A DNA stretch of 21,686 bases from Chloroflexaceae bacterium (GCA_026417815.1 JAOACN010000125.1:1-21686); one strand, 5' to 3'; shown: positions 6,873 through 14,781, numbered from the stretch's first letter. Numbers and translations: made by a program. Notes: generated by a model not told the origin, from the letters alone.

Positions 6873-9209
6873 CTATGTACCGTCGGCGCAACCTTCCGGG
6901 TTGCGCCAGCACGCCGCCACGGCCGCCTGGCCGAGTGACAGGCCGCCGTCGTTCGGCGGGACGCGGCGGTTGATCAGGGTCTCGAAGCCGTCGGCGGCGA
7001 GGCGCGGCAGCAGGCTCTCCACCAGCAGCCGGTTCTGGAACACGCCGCCACTCAACGCCACCACCTCCAGTCCGGTGCGCTCACGGGCCAGCCGGCAGGC
7101 CGCCGCCAGACACGCGGCGATGGTGGCGTGGAAGCGCCCCGCGATGACCCCCACGCTCACGCCACTTCGCACATCCTCCACCAGCGCGCGGATGGCCGGG
7201 CGCATATCCAGGCGGAAAGGGGCGTCCAGGATGATCGAGAAGGGGTAGCCGCGCTCCACCGGTTCGGCGGCATGCTCGAAGGCGATCGCCGCCTGGCCCT
7301 CGTAGGACGCCTCGGGGTGCAGGCCCGCCAGCGCCGCCGCCGCGTCGAAGAGCCGCCCCATGCTCGAGGTCGGCGGGCTGTTGAGGCCCCGCTCGATCAT
7401 GCGCTTGATCAACTCGATCCGCAACGGGTCAAGCCCCTTCAGCAGCGGCAGGTCCAGCACGGCGAGGTCCGGGCCATAGGCATGCCACAGGTAGGCCAGG
7501 GCCATGCGCCAGGGCTGCCGGGCCGCCGCGTCGCCTCCGGGCAGCGGCACGTAGGTCAGGTGGCCGAGGCGGGAATACTCCGCCAGGGTCGCCAGGAGTA
7601 CCTCGCCGCCCCAGATCGCCCCGTCGGGGCCGTAGCCCGTGCCGTCGGCGGCGATGCCGATCACCGGCCCCGCGTGCCCGTGCTCGGCCAGGACGCTGGC
7701 GATGTGGGCGTGGTGGTGCTGCACGCCAATCTTGGTGGCAATTGGCAGCGCCAGGGCCTCCTTGGTCGCCAGGTACTCCGGGTGCAGGTCGTAGGCCACC
7801 ACCTCGGGCGCAATGTCGAAGAGCCGCTCGAAGTGGGCGATCCCTTCGCGGAAGGAGGTGAGGGTCTCCAGATTCTCCAGGTCGCCGATGTGGTGGCTGA
7901 GGACGGCCTCGCGCTCGCGGAAGAGGCAGAAGGTGTTCTTCTGGTGCGCGCCGACGGCCAGGATGGGCCGCGGGGCGGCCAGATCGAGGCGCAGCGGTTC
8001 GGGCACGTAGCCCCGCGAGCGCCGCAGGGGTTGCTCGCCGCCGGCCACCACGCGGGTGACGCTGTCGTCGCAGCGGATGTGGATGGGCCGGTTATGGCTG
8101 AGAATGGCGTCGGCAATAGAAGCGAGCCGCGCGCGGGCGTCGTCGTCGCGGTAGGCGATCGGCTCATCGCTCAGGTTGCCGCTGGTGAGCACCAGCACCG
8201 CGGGCTGCGCCGGATCGCGGCGGGCGGCGAAGGCGTCGAGCAGCAGGGTGTGCAGCGGGGTGTAGGGGAGCATCAGGCCCAGGGTGGCGTGGCCGGGGGC
8301 CACATCGGGGGCCACGGGCGCCTCGGGCAGCCGGTCGAGCAGCACGATCGGACGCCGCGGGGAGAAGAGCAGCGCCTCCTCGTCCGCGCTCAGGGCGCAC
8401 AGGCGCCGGACGGTGGTCAGGTCGGGGGCCATGAGCGCAAAGGGTCGGGCCTCGCGTTGTTTGCGCCGGCGCAGCCGGGTGACGGCGCCAGCATTCAGCG
8501 CGTCGCAGGCCAGGTGGTAGCCGCCCAGGCCCTTGACCGCCACAATCGCCCCGGCGGCCAGCGCCGCCGCCGCCTCCAGTGGGGGCATGCCCGCGGCAGC
8601 AAAGCTGTCGTCCAGCGCCTCCCACCGCAACTGCGGCCCGCAGACCGGGCAGGCGTTGGGCTGGGCGTGAAAGCGCCGGTCGAGGGGATCCTCGTACTCG
8701 GCACGGCAGGCGGGGCAGAGGGTGAACTGGCGCATGGTCGTGCGGTCGCGGTCGTAGGGAATGTCGAGCACGATGGTGAAGCGCGGGCCGCAGTTGGTGC
8801 AGTTGATGAAGGGATAACCGTAGCGCCGGTCGGCGGGGTCGCGCAGTTCGCGCAGGCAATCGGCGCAGGTGGCGCTGTCGGGGGCGATCAGGGTGCGCCG
8901 GGTGGCCGCAGCGGCGCTGGCGACGATGGTGAAGCCGCTGTCACCCCGGGGCGGCAGTGGCGCGCGCTCCAGGCTCTCGATCCGCGCCAGGGGCGGCGCC
9001 TCGTTCCGCAGCGCCGCCACGAACCGCTCCAGGTCGGCGGGCGGCCCTTCGATCTCGATCGTGACCCCGGCGCTGTCGTTGCGCACGAAGCCCGCCAGCC
9101 CCAGCCGGTGGGCCAGCCCGAACACAAAGGGGCGAAAGCCGACCCCCTGCACGATCCCCCGCGCCAGTACCCGCCAGCGCGCCACCCGCTCGCGTTCTTT
9201 CGTCTGCAT
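6873..9209 (-). CDS. hypF: Carbamoyltransferase HypF, hydrogenase maturation
   Basis: HypF makes the thiocarbamate on HypE that becomes the cyanide ligands of the NiFe active site. All domains are present in 778 residues: acylphosphatase-like (about 10-95, GIVQGVGFRPF at 18-28), two zinc-finger pairs (Cys115/118 with 137/140, and Cys165/168 with 187/190), YrdC-like (about 205-395) and the Kae1-like carbamoyltransferase (about 410-765, HHHAH at 498-502, DGTGYG, SGGVFQN). The last dozen codons contain a GC-rich palindrome, so the extreme C-terminus may have been altered by a repeat. No ribosome site precedes the ATG; a TATAAT six bases upstream suggests a leaderless transcript. It is divergent from the hydrogenase operon. 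Confidence 0.97.
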   Translation of the reverse strand: MQTKERERVARWRVLARGIVQGVGFRPFVFGLAHRLGLAGFVRNDSAGVTIEIEGPPADLERFVAALRNEAPPLARIESLERAPLPPRGDSGFTIVASAAAATRRTLIAPDSATCADCLRELRDPADRRYGYPFINCTNCGPRFTIVLDIPYDRDRTTMRQFTLCPACRAEYEDPLDRRFHAQPNACPVCGPQLRWEALDDSFAAAGMPPLEAAAALAAGAIVAVKGLGGYHLACDALNAGAVTRLRRRKQREARPFALMAPDLTTVRRLCALSADEEALLFSPRRPIVLLDRLPEAPVAPDVAPGHATLGLMLPYTPLHTLLLDAFAARRDPAQPAVLVLTSGNLSDEPIAYRDDDARARLASIADAILSHNRPIHIRCDDSVTRVVAGGEQPLRRSRGYVPEPLRLDLAAPRPILAVGAHQKNTFCLFREREAVLSHHIGDLENLETLTSFREGIAHFERLFDIAPEVVAYDLHPEYLATKEALALPIATKIGVQHHHAHIASVLAEHGHAGPVIGIAADGTGYGPDGAIWGGEVLLATLAEYSRLGHLTYVPLPGGDAAARQPWRMALAYLWHAYGPDLAVLDLPLLKGLDPLRIELIKRMIERGLNSPPTSSMGRLFDAAAALAGLHPEASYEGQAAIAFEHAAEPVERGYPFSIILDAPFRLDMRPAIRALVEDVRSGVSVGVIAGRFHATIAACLAAACRLARERTGLEVVALSGGVFQNRLLVESLLPRLAADGFETLINRRVPPNDGGLSLGQAAVAACWRNPEGCADGT

Positions 9210-9215
9210 GGTTTG

Positions 9216-9221
9216 ATTATA
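9216..9221 (-). promoter_or_regulatory. Candidate -10 box for leaderless hypF mRNA
   Basis: On the minus strand TATAAT occupies 9221-9216. With the usual six bases between the -10 box and the transcription start, the first transcribed base would be 9209, the A of the hypF ATG. No convincing -35 is seen at the normal distance and no ribosome site lies before the ATG. A longer transcript from further upstream remains possible. Confidence 0.45.
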
Positions 9222-9279
9222 GAACGTGAATGGCGCGGATGGGGCGGATTCGCGCGGTTTTTTTGTGGAGTTGACGGGG

Positions 9280-9303
9280 CCGTAGGCCCCTCCGAGCCTA
9301 CGG
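9280..9303. repeat. Short hairpin in the hypF-operon gap
   Basis: CCGTAGG (9280-9286) pairs with CCTACGG (9297-9303) around a ten-base loop. It lies in the 430-base gap between divergent hypF and the hydrogenase operon. Nearby, GCGCG and CGCGC segments precede a run of seven T (about 9258-9264). No gene ends here on the plus strand, so no terminator role is claimed. Confidence 0.4.
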
Positions 9304-9381
9304 ACTCCCGCAGGGCCGCACCAGCGCGGGCCGTCAAGCCCTCGTTCGCCCCATGCAAAGCAAATGAAAAAATATTTTCAC

Positions 9382-9422
9382 TGTCAAAGCAGTTGACATG
9401 GCCCACCTGCCTCAGGTAGAAT
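9382..9422 (+). promoter_or_regulatory. Hydrogenase operon promoter with dyad over the -35
   Basis: TTGACA (9393-9398) and TAGAAT (9417-9422) are separated by 18 bases, with an expected start near 9429. The -35 is the right half of a perfect inverted repeat, TGTCAA-N5-TTGACA (9382-9398). This may be an operator, or the left half may act as a -35 facing hypF, although no good -10 follows on that strand. The local A/T-rich tract (9361-9380) is unusual for this GC-rich window and supports a promoter region. It is the only consensus-like promoter seen upstream of the operon. Confidence 0.68.
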
Positions 9423-9428
9423 GATACA

Positions 9429-9639
9429 TATTACCGGGAGCAATGAATACTTCCCCCCTGGTTGCGGGCTTGCACGGCAAGGGTTACCCTGGATGCGCTG
9501 GTTGGGACGAAGCATTTCGCGCCCCCGGGGTATCGCTTTGGAAAGCCGCGCGCTCCCAACACATGCCCTCCGGCGGGCAGGGGCGTGAGGAAGCCTGGTT
9601 TCCCCATCTTTACAGTAGAGACCGGCAAAGAGCATCCCA
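9429..9639 (+). promoter_or_regulatory. Long operon leader with dispersed repeat copy 2
   Basis: About 210 untranslated bases separate the predicted start from the first operon gene. The stretch holds the second GGTTTCCC repeat: CCGGCGGGCAGGGGCG (9570-9585) then AAGCCTGGTTTCCCC (9591-9605). A 66-codon open frame from 9443 ends in TGA overlapping the next ATG, but its GGGAG lies only two bases from the ATG and its codons run through the repeat, so I do not call it a gene. No known riboswitch was recognised. Confidence 0.45.
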
Positions 9640-10503
9640 ATGACGAGTAGCAATGGCGCCACTTCTCCCCGCAGCGCTTCGCTGGAGGCGCTGCTTGATC
9701 GTCTGAACGAGCCGCGCACGGTTCAGGCGTTGCACCAGTTGCTCGACCATGACGAACTGCTGGCCTATTCGGCCGGGGCGCTGGACGGATTGATCCGCCG
9801 GGGTGAGACGATCACCGACAATGTCGCCGCCAGTCTCGATGAGGTGCGGCAGGCCCTGCCGGCGGAGAGCGGGGTCTACCTGCGCGAGCTGGCGGCCCTG
9901 GCCAGGGAACTGCCCGCCATTACGGCCACGGCCACGCAACTGGCGCAACTGTCGGCCCAACCGGAGTTTCAGGCCACCCTTACCGCCCTGCGCAACCCGG
10001 CAACGCTCCAGGCCATCAACCAGCTCCTGGGCCAGCTTGAACTGGTCGCCTTCGCCCTTACGGCGGCGAACAGTCTGTTGCAGCGCGGCGAGGAACTGAC
10101 CGACAATATCCGCTCCAGCCTCGACGATGTGCGCGGCGCCATCCCCAGCGAAAGCAACGAGGTGATCGCCCAGATCCTCTCGCTGGCCGTGCTGCTGCCC
10201 TACCTCCCCCGGCTCGTCGCCGTGGCGCCGAAGTTCATCGAGATTATCGAGCGGCTGGCGCCCTTCGTTGCCTCACAAGAGTTTGACGCCTTGCTCAGCT
10301 CCGGCGTGTTCCAGCCGGCGACGGTGAAGCTGGTCGGGCAGGCCGGCGACGCCTTTGTGGCCAGCTACGAAGAGCAGCGCCGCCATCCGCCGAAGCGGGG
10401 CCTGCTCAGCCTGCTGGGCACGCTGCGCGACCCTGATGTGCAGCGGGCCGCGGCGCTCATCGTGGCCTTCGGGAAGCGTTTTGGGCATTCGCTGGAGCGG
10501 TGA
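9640..10503 (+). CDS. Duplicated helical protein, DUF1641-like
   Basis: This 287-residue protein is predicted almost wholly helical and lacks cysteines, a signal peptide or a clear membrane span; residues 175-196 are the most hydrophobic stretch. The C-terminal segment (GLLSLLGTLRDPDVQRA to FGKRFG, about 254-282) resembles the DUF1641 signature, a family found near redox enzymes. Residues 15-77 and 110-172 are a tandem duplication with about 30 of 63 positions identical by eye, each ending TDN(V/I)xxSLD(E/D)VR. It opens the hydrogenase operon, the place where mycobacterial huc loci carry the scaffold gene hucM. Homology with HucM is not shown; a scaffold, chaperone or membrane-tether role is inference. 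The ribosome site is weak. Confidence 0.8.
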   Translation: MTSSNGATSPRSASLEALLDRLNEPRTVQALHQLLDHDELLAYSAGALDGLIRRGETITDNVAASLDEVRQALPAESGVYLRELAALARELPAITATATQLAQLSAQPEFQATLTALRNPATLQAINQLLGQLELVAFALTAANSLLQRGEELTDNIRSSLDDVRGAIPSESNEVIAQILSLAVLLPYLPRLVAVAPKFIEIIERLAPFVASQEFDALLSSGVFQPATVKLVGQAGDAFVASYEEQRRHPPKRGLLSLLGTLRDPDVQRAAALIVAFGKRFGHSLER

Positions 10504-10514
10504 AGAGATCCCGC

Positions 10515-10883
10515 ATGCACGAACTATCCATTGCCCTGAGTCTCGTGGAGATCGTCGAGGAGGCGGCCCGCCGCGCCGGGGCCGAGCGCGTGGTCGCAGT
10601 GCACCTGCGCCTGGGGGCCATGTCCGGCGTGGTGCAGGAGGCCCTGGAGTTCTGCTTCCCGCTCGCGGCCCAGAACACCCTGGTCGAAGGGGCGCGGCTG
10701 GAGATCGAGACGGTTCCGCTGGTGCTGGCATGCGCCCCCTGTGGTCGCGATGTGCAGCCGGAGGAGGGCAGTTTTCGCTGCCCGTTCTGCGGCGCCCCGA
10801 GTATGCACATCCGCCAGGGGCGCGAGCTTGAGGTGACCGGGGTCGAGGTTCCCGACCCTGAACCGGCCATGGAGGAACGCTGA
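10515..10883 (+). CDS. hypA: Nickel-insertion protein HypA
   Basis: HypA delivers nickel to the hydrogenase large subunit together with HypB. The protein has 122 residues. The start at 10515 is preferred to the in-frame ATG at 10500 because HypA must begin MHE, with His2 as nickel ligand, and MHELSIALSLVEI matches the family. The structural zinc site is visible as Cys73/Cys76 and Cys89/Cys92 in two CxxC motifs. The gene begins 11 bases after the DUF1641-like gene and its stop shares one base with the hypB ATG (TGATG), so the three genes are tightly linked. Confidence 0.96.
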   Translation: MHELSIALSLVEIVEEAARRAGAERVVAVHLRLGAMSGVVQEALEFCFPLAAQNTLVEGARLEIETVPLVLACAPCGRDVQPEEGSFRCPFCGAPSMHIRQGRELEVTGVEVPDPEPAMEER

Positions 10884-11560
10884 TGTCAACCCTATCCACG
10901 CGCTTGCTGGAGATCCGCACCGGCGTCCTCAGCAAGAACGACCAGTTGGCGGCGCGCCTGCGCGAGCGTTTTCAGGCCGCCGGGGTGCTGGCGCTCAACT
11001 TCGTCTCCAGCCCCGGCAGCGGCAAGACGGCCCTCCTGGAGCGCACCCTTGCCGAACTGGTGCGGGCCGGGCGCCGCCCGGCGGCCCTGGTGGGCGACCT
11101 GGCGACCGATAACGACGCCCGCCGCCTGGAACGCAGCGGCGCCCTCGTTCGCCAGATTGAGACCCGCGATATGTGCCACCTGGAAGCCGAGATGATCAGC
11201 GCGCACCTGGACGCGGCGGGCTGGAACCTGGCGGAGCTCGATTTTCTCTTCATCGAGAACGTTGGCAATCTGGTGTGCCCCTCCGGCTACGACCTGGGTG
11301 AACAGGTGCGGGTGGTGCTGCTGTCGGTCACCGAGGGCGAGGACAAGCCGGTGAAGTACCCGGTGTTGTTCACCTCCGCCGATGTCGCCATCATCACCAA
11401 GCTCGATCTGGCCGAGGCATGCGGGATCGATCTGGCCCTGATGCGCCGGAACATCGAGGAGGTACGGCCCGGGATCACGATCTTTGAAACCTCCGCCCGC
11501 ACCGGGGCGGGCATGGACGCCTGGCTGGCGTGGTTGCTGGCGAGGTGTGTCGAGGGGTAG
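10883..11560 (+). CDS. hypB: Nickel-insertion GTPase HypB
   Basis: This 225-residue GTPase drives nickel transfer with HypA. The P-loop SSPGSGKT lies at 42-49 and the metal-binding Cys-His pair of the G domain at Cys98-His99 (DMCHLEAEM). Later motifs ENVGNLVCP and TKLDL match the family. It lacks both the N-terminal CXXCGC nickel site of E. coli HypB and the His-rich stretch of storage-type HypB proteins, so it is a minimal form. A GGAGG site lies just before the ATG within hypA. The gap to hhyS holds a CTCCACA repeat array. Confidence 0.95.
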   Translation: MSTLSTRLLEIRTGVLSKNDQLAARLRERFQAAGVLALNFVSSPGSGKTALLERTLAELVRAGRRPAALVGDLATDNDARRLERSGALVRQIETRDMCHLEAEMISAHLDAAGWNLAELDFLFIENVGNLVCPSGYDLGEQVRVVLLSVTEGEDKPVKYPVLFTSADVAIITKLDLAEACGIDLALMRRNIEEVRPGITIFETSARTGAGMDAWLAWLLARCVEG

Positions 11561-11629
11561 AGGTGTGGAGGGGTAGAGGTGATTTTTCCACAGCTCCACA
11601 GCTCCACACCTCCACATCTCCACAGTTCC
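11560..11629. repeat. CTCCACA repeat array with inverted partner
   Basis: Between hypB and hhyS, five degenerate CTCCACA-like units (11587-11629) follow two GAGGGGTAGAGGTG-type units. GAGGTGTGGAG (11560-11570) and CTCCACACCTC (11602-11612) are exact inverted repeats, so the mRNA can fold into alternative stems just upstream of the hhyS ribosome site (AGAGGAG, 11630-11636). It may be neutral slippage sequence, or it may affect translation of the structural genes. Confidence 0.7.
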
Positions 11630-11642
11630 AGAGGAGACCGGT

Positions 11643-12614
11643 ATGGCAACCCTGTTATGGCTCCAGGGAGGGGCATGTAGTGGCAACACCATGTCCTTCC
11701 TCAACGCTGAGGAACCGAGCGCCTGTGATCTGGTGACGGACTTCGGGATCGAGATTCTCTGGCATCCCTCGCTGGGGATGGAACTGGGCGAGGCCGCGCA
11801 GCAACTCTTCTACGCCTGCGCCCGTGGCGAGCGTCCGCTCGATATTTTCGTGTTCGAGGGGACGGTGATCCTGGGGCCGAACGGCTCGGGCCGCTACGAT
11901 ATGTTCGCCGATCGGCCGATGAAGGACTGGGTGTACGAACTGGCCAACCAGGCCAGCATCGTGGTGGCGATCGGCGATTGCGCCTGCTGGGGCGGCATCC
12001 CCGCCGTGGCCCCCAATCCCAGCGAGTCGGTCGGCCTGCAGTACCTCCGCAAGGCGAAAGGCGGGTTCCTCGGCGGCGACTGGCGCTCCAGGGCCGGTCT
12101 CCCGGTGATCAACATCCCCGGCTGCCCCGCCCACCCCGACTGGGTGACCCAGATCCTGGTGGCCGTGGCCAGCGGGCGCGCCGGGGACGTGGCCCTCGAC
12201 GAGTTGCAGCGCCCGCAGACCTTCTTCAAGAGCTTTACCCAGACTGGCTGCACCCGCGTGCAGTTCTTTGAGTACAAGCAGCCCACCATGGAGTTTGGGC
12301 AGGGCACCCGCACCGGCTGCCTGTTCTACGAGTTCGGCTGCCGCGGCCCCATGACCCGCTCGCCCTGCAATCGCATCCTCTGGAACCGCCAGTCATCCAA
12401 GACCCGCGCCGGCATGCCCTGCACCGGCTGCACCGAGCCCGAGTTTCCCTTCTTCGACCTGGCGCCCGGTACGGTGTTTAAAACCCAGAAGGTCAGCGGC
12501 ACTATTCCTCGTGACGTGCCCACTGGCACCGATCCGATCAGCTACATGGCCCTGGCGGCGGCGGCTCGCGTGGCGGCGCCCAGGTGGTCGAAAGAAGATA
12601 TGTTCGTGGTGTAG
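11643..12614 (+). CDS. hhyS: Group 1h [NiFe]-hydrogenase small subunit
   Basis: This 323-residue subunit carries the iron-sulfur relay of a high-affinity hydrogenase. It starts LLWLQGGACSGNTMSFLNAEEPS, typical of the actinobacterial-type group 1h (Huc) clade. Candidate cluster ligands are Cys12, Cys113 and Cys161 (proximal), Cys242, Cys260 and Cys263 (medial) and Cys203, Cys226 and Cys233 (distal). Asn15 replaces the usual second cysteine of the proximal site and Gln200 stands where the distal histidine is expected. This fits the three [3Fe-4S] clusters reported for mycobacterial Huc. There is no Tat signal peptide and no C-terminal anchor helix, so the enzyme is probably cytoplasmic or only peripherally attached. 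A strong AGAGGAG precedes the ATG. Confidence 0.96.
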   Translation: MATLLWLQGGACSGNTMSFLNAEEPSACDLVTDFGIEILWHPSLGMELGEAAQQLFYACARGERPLDIFVFEGTVILGPNGSGRYDMFADRPMKDWVYELANQASIVVAIGDCACWGGIPAVAPNPSESVGLQYLRKAKGGFLGGDWRSRAGLPVINIPGCPAHPDWVTQILVAVASGRAGDVALDELQRPQTFFKSFTQTGCTRVQFFEYKQPTMEFGQGTRTGCLFYEFGCRGPMTRSPCNRILWNRQSSKTRAGMPCTGCTEPEFPFFDLAPGTVFKTQKVSGTIPRDVPTGTDPISYMALAAAARVAAPRWSKEDMFVV

Positions 12615-12646
12615 CCCGCGACGCGGGACCAGAGGAGCGATGAGTT

Positions 12647-14287
12647 ATGGCTACCGTGACCGATCTTTCCCCCGCGGGCGCTACGGCCCTCGATCTGCAC
12701 GTCAGCCCCCTCGGGCGGGTGGAAGGCGACCTTGACGTGCGCGTGTCCATCCGTGACGGGGTGGTAACCAGCGCCTGGACCGAGGCGGCCATGTTCCGGG
12801 GCTTTGAGATCATCCTCAAGGGGAAGGACCCCCAGGCCGGCCTGATCGTCACCCCGCGGATCTGCGGCATCTGCGGCGGCAGTCACCTCTACAAGGCGGC
12901 CTATGCCCTCGATACCGCCTGGAAGACCGAGTTGCCCCCCAACGCCACCCTGGTGCGCAACATCGCCCAGGCCTGCGAGACGTTGCAGAGCATCCCGCGC
13001 TGGTTCTACGCCCTCTTCGCCATTGACCTGGTGAACAAAAACTACGCCCGGGCCGAGGGCTACGAGGAGGCCGTGCGCCGCTTCGCGCCCTTCGTGGGCA
13101 CGAGCTACGAAGCCGGCGTGACCCTCTCGGGCAAGCCGGTGGAGGTCTACGCGATCTACGGCGGCCAGTGGCCCCACTCCAGCTTCATGATCCCCGGCGG
13201 GGTCATGTGCGGCCCCACTCTCGCCGACGTGACCCGCTCGATCGCCATTCTGGAGTACTGGAAGGACGAGTGGCTGGAGAAACGCTGGCTGGGCTGTTCG
13301 GTGGACCGCTGGCTCGAGAACCGTTCCTGGGCCGATGTGCTGGCCTGGGTGGACGAGAACGAGAGCCATTACAACTCCGACTGCGGCTTCTTCATTCGCT
13401 ACGCCCAGCGGATCGGGCTGGACAGGTTCGGCGCCGGCTTCGGCAACTACCTGGCCACCGGCACCTACTTCAACCCCGAGAAGTACGCCCGCCCGACCAT
13501 CGAGGGCCGCAATGCCGCGCTGATCAACCGCTCGGGGGTCTTCGCCGACGGCGTCTACTACGACTTCGACCAGGCCAATGTGCGCGAGGACGTGACCCAC
13601 GCTTTCTACGAGGGCAACCACGCCCTGCACCCCTTCGAGGGCCGCACCGAGCCGCTGGACCCGGCGGTCGGGCGCAAGCAGGGCAAGTACACCTGGGCCA
13701 AGGCCCCGCGCTACGAGATCCCTGGCGTTGGCGCGAAGCCCCTGGAGGCCGGCCCGCTGGCGCGGCAGGTGATCGCCGGCAAGCCTGGCGCCGAGTCCTG
13801 GCAGGACTACGACCCGCTCTTCCACGACGCGGTGACCACCGTTGGCCCCAGTGTGCTGGTGCGGGTGCTGGCGCGCATGCACGAGGCGCCCAAGTACTAC
13901 AAACTGGCCCGCAAATGGCTCGATGAACTTAACCTGCACGAGAAGTTCTACATCAAGCCCCAGGAACTGCCCGACGGGCGGGGCTTCGGCTCCACCGAGG
14001 CGGCGCGGGGCAGTCTCTCCGACTGGATCGTGCTCAAGGACGGGAAGATCGAGAACTACCAGGTGGTCACGCCTACGGCCTGGAACATTGGCCCCCGTGA
14101 CGGCAAGGAGATCAACGGGCCGATGGAGCAGTCCTTCGTCGGCGCGCCAATCGCCGACCCGAGCGATCCGGTCGAACTGGGGCACGTGGCCCGCAGCTTC
14201 GACTCCTGCCTGGTCTGCACCGTTCATGCCTACGACGAGAAGAGCGGCAAGGAACTGGCGCGCTTCCGCATTGGCGAGGGGGCGTAG
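12647..14287 (+). CDS. hhyL: Group 1h [NiFe]-hydrogenase large subunit
   Basis: The 546-residue catalytic subunit binds the NiFe(CN)2CO centre. Nickel ligands are Cys73/Cys76 in RICGICGGSH near the N-terminus and Cys521/Cys524 in FDSCLVCTVH at the C-terminus. Glu26 in RVEGD is the conserved L0 glutamate. The common DPCxxC is DSCxxC here, which I believe is a feature of this clade. After His527 a 19-residue tail remains, the likely piece cut off by the protease encoded next. The start at 12647 has GAGGAG nine bases upstream; an overlapping ATG at 12640 is out of frame. It sits 32 bases after hhyS and 8 bases before the protease gene. Confidence 0.96.
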   Translation: MATVTDLSPAGATALDLHVSPLGRVEGDLDVRVSIRDGVVTSAWTEAAMFRGFEIILKGKDPQAGLIVTPRICGICGGSHLYKAAYALDTAWKTELPPNATLVRNIAQACETLQSIPRWFYALFAIDLVNKNYARAEGYEEAVRRFAPFVGTSYEAGVTLSGKPVEVYAIYGGQWPHSSFMIPGGVMCGPTLADVTRSIAILEYWKDEWLEKRWLGCSVDRWLENRSWADVLAWVDENESHYNSDCGFFIRYAQRIGLDRFGAGFGNYLATGTYFNPEKYARPTIEGRNAALINRSGVFADGVYYDFDQANVREDVTHAFYEGNHALHPFEGRTEPLDPAVGRKQGKYTWAKAPRYEIPGVGAKPLEAGPLARQVIAGKPGAESWQDYDPLFHDAVTTVGPSVLVRVLARMHEAPKYYKLARKWLDELNLHEKFYIKPQELPDGRGFGSTEAARGSLSDWIVLKDGKIENYQVVTPTAWNIGPRDGKEINGPMEQSFVGAPIADPSDPVELGHVARSFDSCLVCTVHAYDEKSGKELARFRIGEGA

Positions 14288-14295
14288 GCGACGGT

Positions 14296-14781
14296 ATGGA
14301 AACGGTCATCATCGGCTGCGGCAATCTGTTGCGGGGCGACGATGGAGTCGGCCCCATCCTCATCCGCCGGCTCTGGGAACTCGGCCCGCCGCCGGGCGCG
14401 CGGCTGGTGGACGGCGGCACGGCGGGGATGGACGTGGCCTTTCAGATGCGCGGGGCCGCGCGGGTGATCATCGTGGACGCCTCGCGCACCGGCGCAGCGC
14501 CGGGCAGCCTCTACCGGGTGCCCGGCGCCACCCTGGAACAGATCCCGCCGCCGCAGGGCATGAACCTGCACGCCTTTCGCTGGGATCATGCCCTGGCCTT
14601 CGCCCGCTGGCTGCTCAAGGAGGAATACCCGCGTGACGTGACGGTCTACCTGATCGAGGGCGCATGCTTCGACCCGGGGGCGCCGCTCAGCCAGGCCGTC
14701 GCCGAGAGCATGGAGAGCCTGGCGCAGCATCTGCTGGCCGAACTGAGCGCGCCGCTACGCTGGACATCGGAGGTTCGCTGA
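14296..14781 (+). CDS. Hydrogenase maturation protease (HyaD/HupD family)
   Basis: This 161-residue endopeptidase should remove the C-terminal tail of HhyL after nickel is inserted. The glycine-rich N-terminus GCGNLLRGDDGVG (7-19) is the family signature, with Asp16 at the place of the nickel-sensing acidic residue. Asp39 in VDGGTAG and His92 in LHAFRWDH fit the other two metal-sensing positions. The gene begins eight bases after hhyL ends. No other large subunit is encoded in the window, so HhyL is the obvious substrate. Confidence 0.92.
   Translation: METVIIGCGNLLRGDDGVGPILIRRLWELGPPPGARLVDGGTAGMDVAFQMRGAARVIIVDASRTGAAPGSLYRVPGATLEQIPPPQGMNLHAFRWDHALAFARWLLKEEYPRDVTVYLIEGACFDPGAPLSQAVAESMESLAQHLLAELSAPLRWTSEVR

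Noticed and set aside
9233..9264. GCGCG/CGCGC segments followed by a run of seven T, considered as a terminator
   Set aside because: No plus-strand gene ends upstream; the region is the 5' side of hypF, so the hairpin-plus-T pattern has no transcript to stop.
7128..9419. 763-codon open frame on the plus strand opposite hypF
   Set aside because: Antisense shadow. The minus frame encodes every HypF domain and zinc ligand, and the plus frame has low-complexity composition.
9443..9643. 66-codon leader frame whose stop overlaps the next ATG
   Set aside because: Its GGGAG lies only two bases from the ATG, its codons pass through the dispersed GGTTTCCC repeat, and a similar-sized frame is open in another phase. 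Coincidence is more likely than a leader peptide.
11560..11629. CTCCACA array considered as a CRISPR array
   Set aside because: Units are only 7-9 bases with no unique spacers of constant length, and no cas gene is nearby.
12542..14227. 561-codon open frame on the minus strand opposite hhyL
   Set aside because: Antisense shadow of a well-supported large subunit; no family features of its own.
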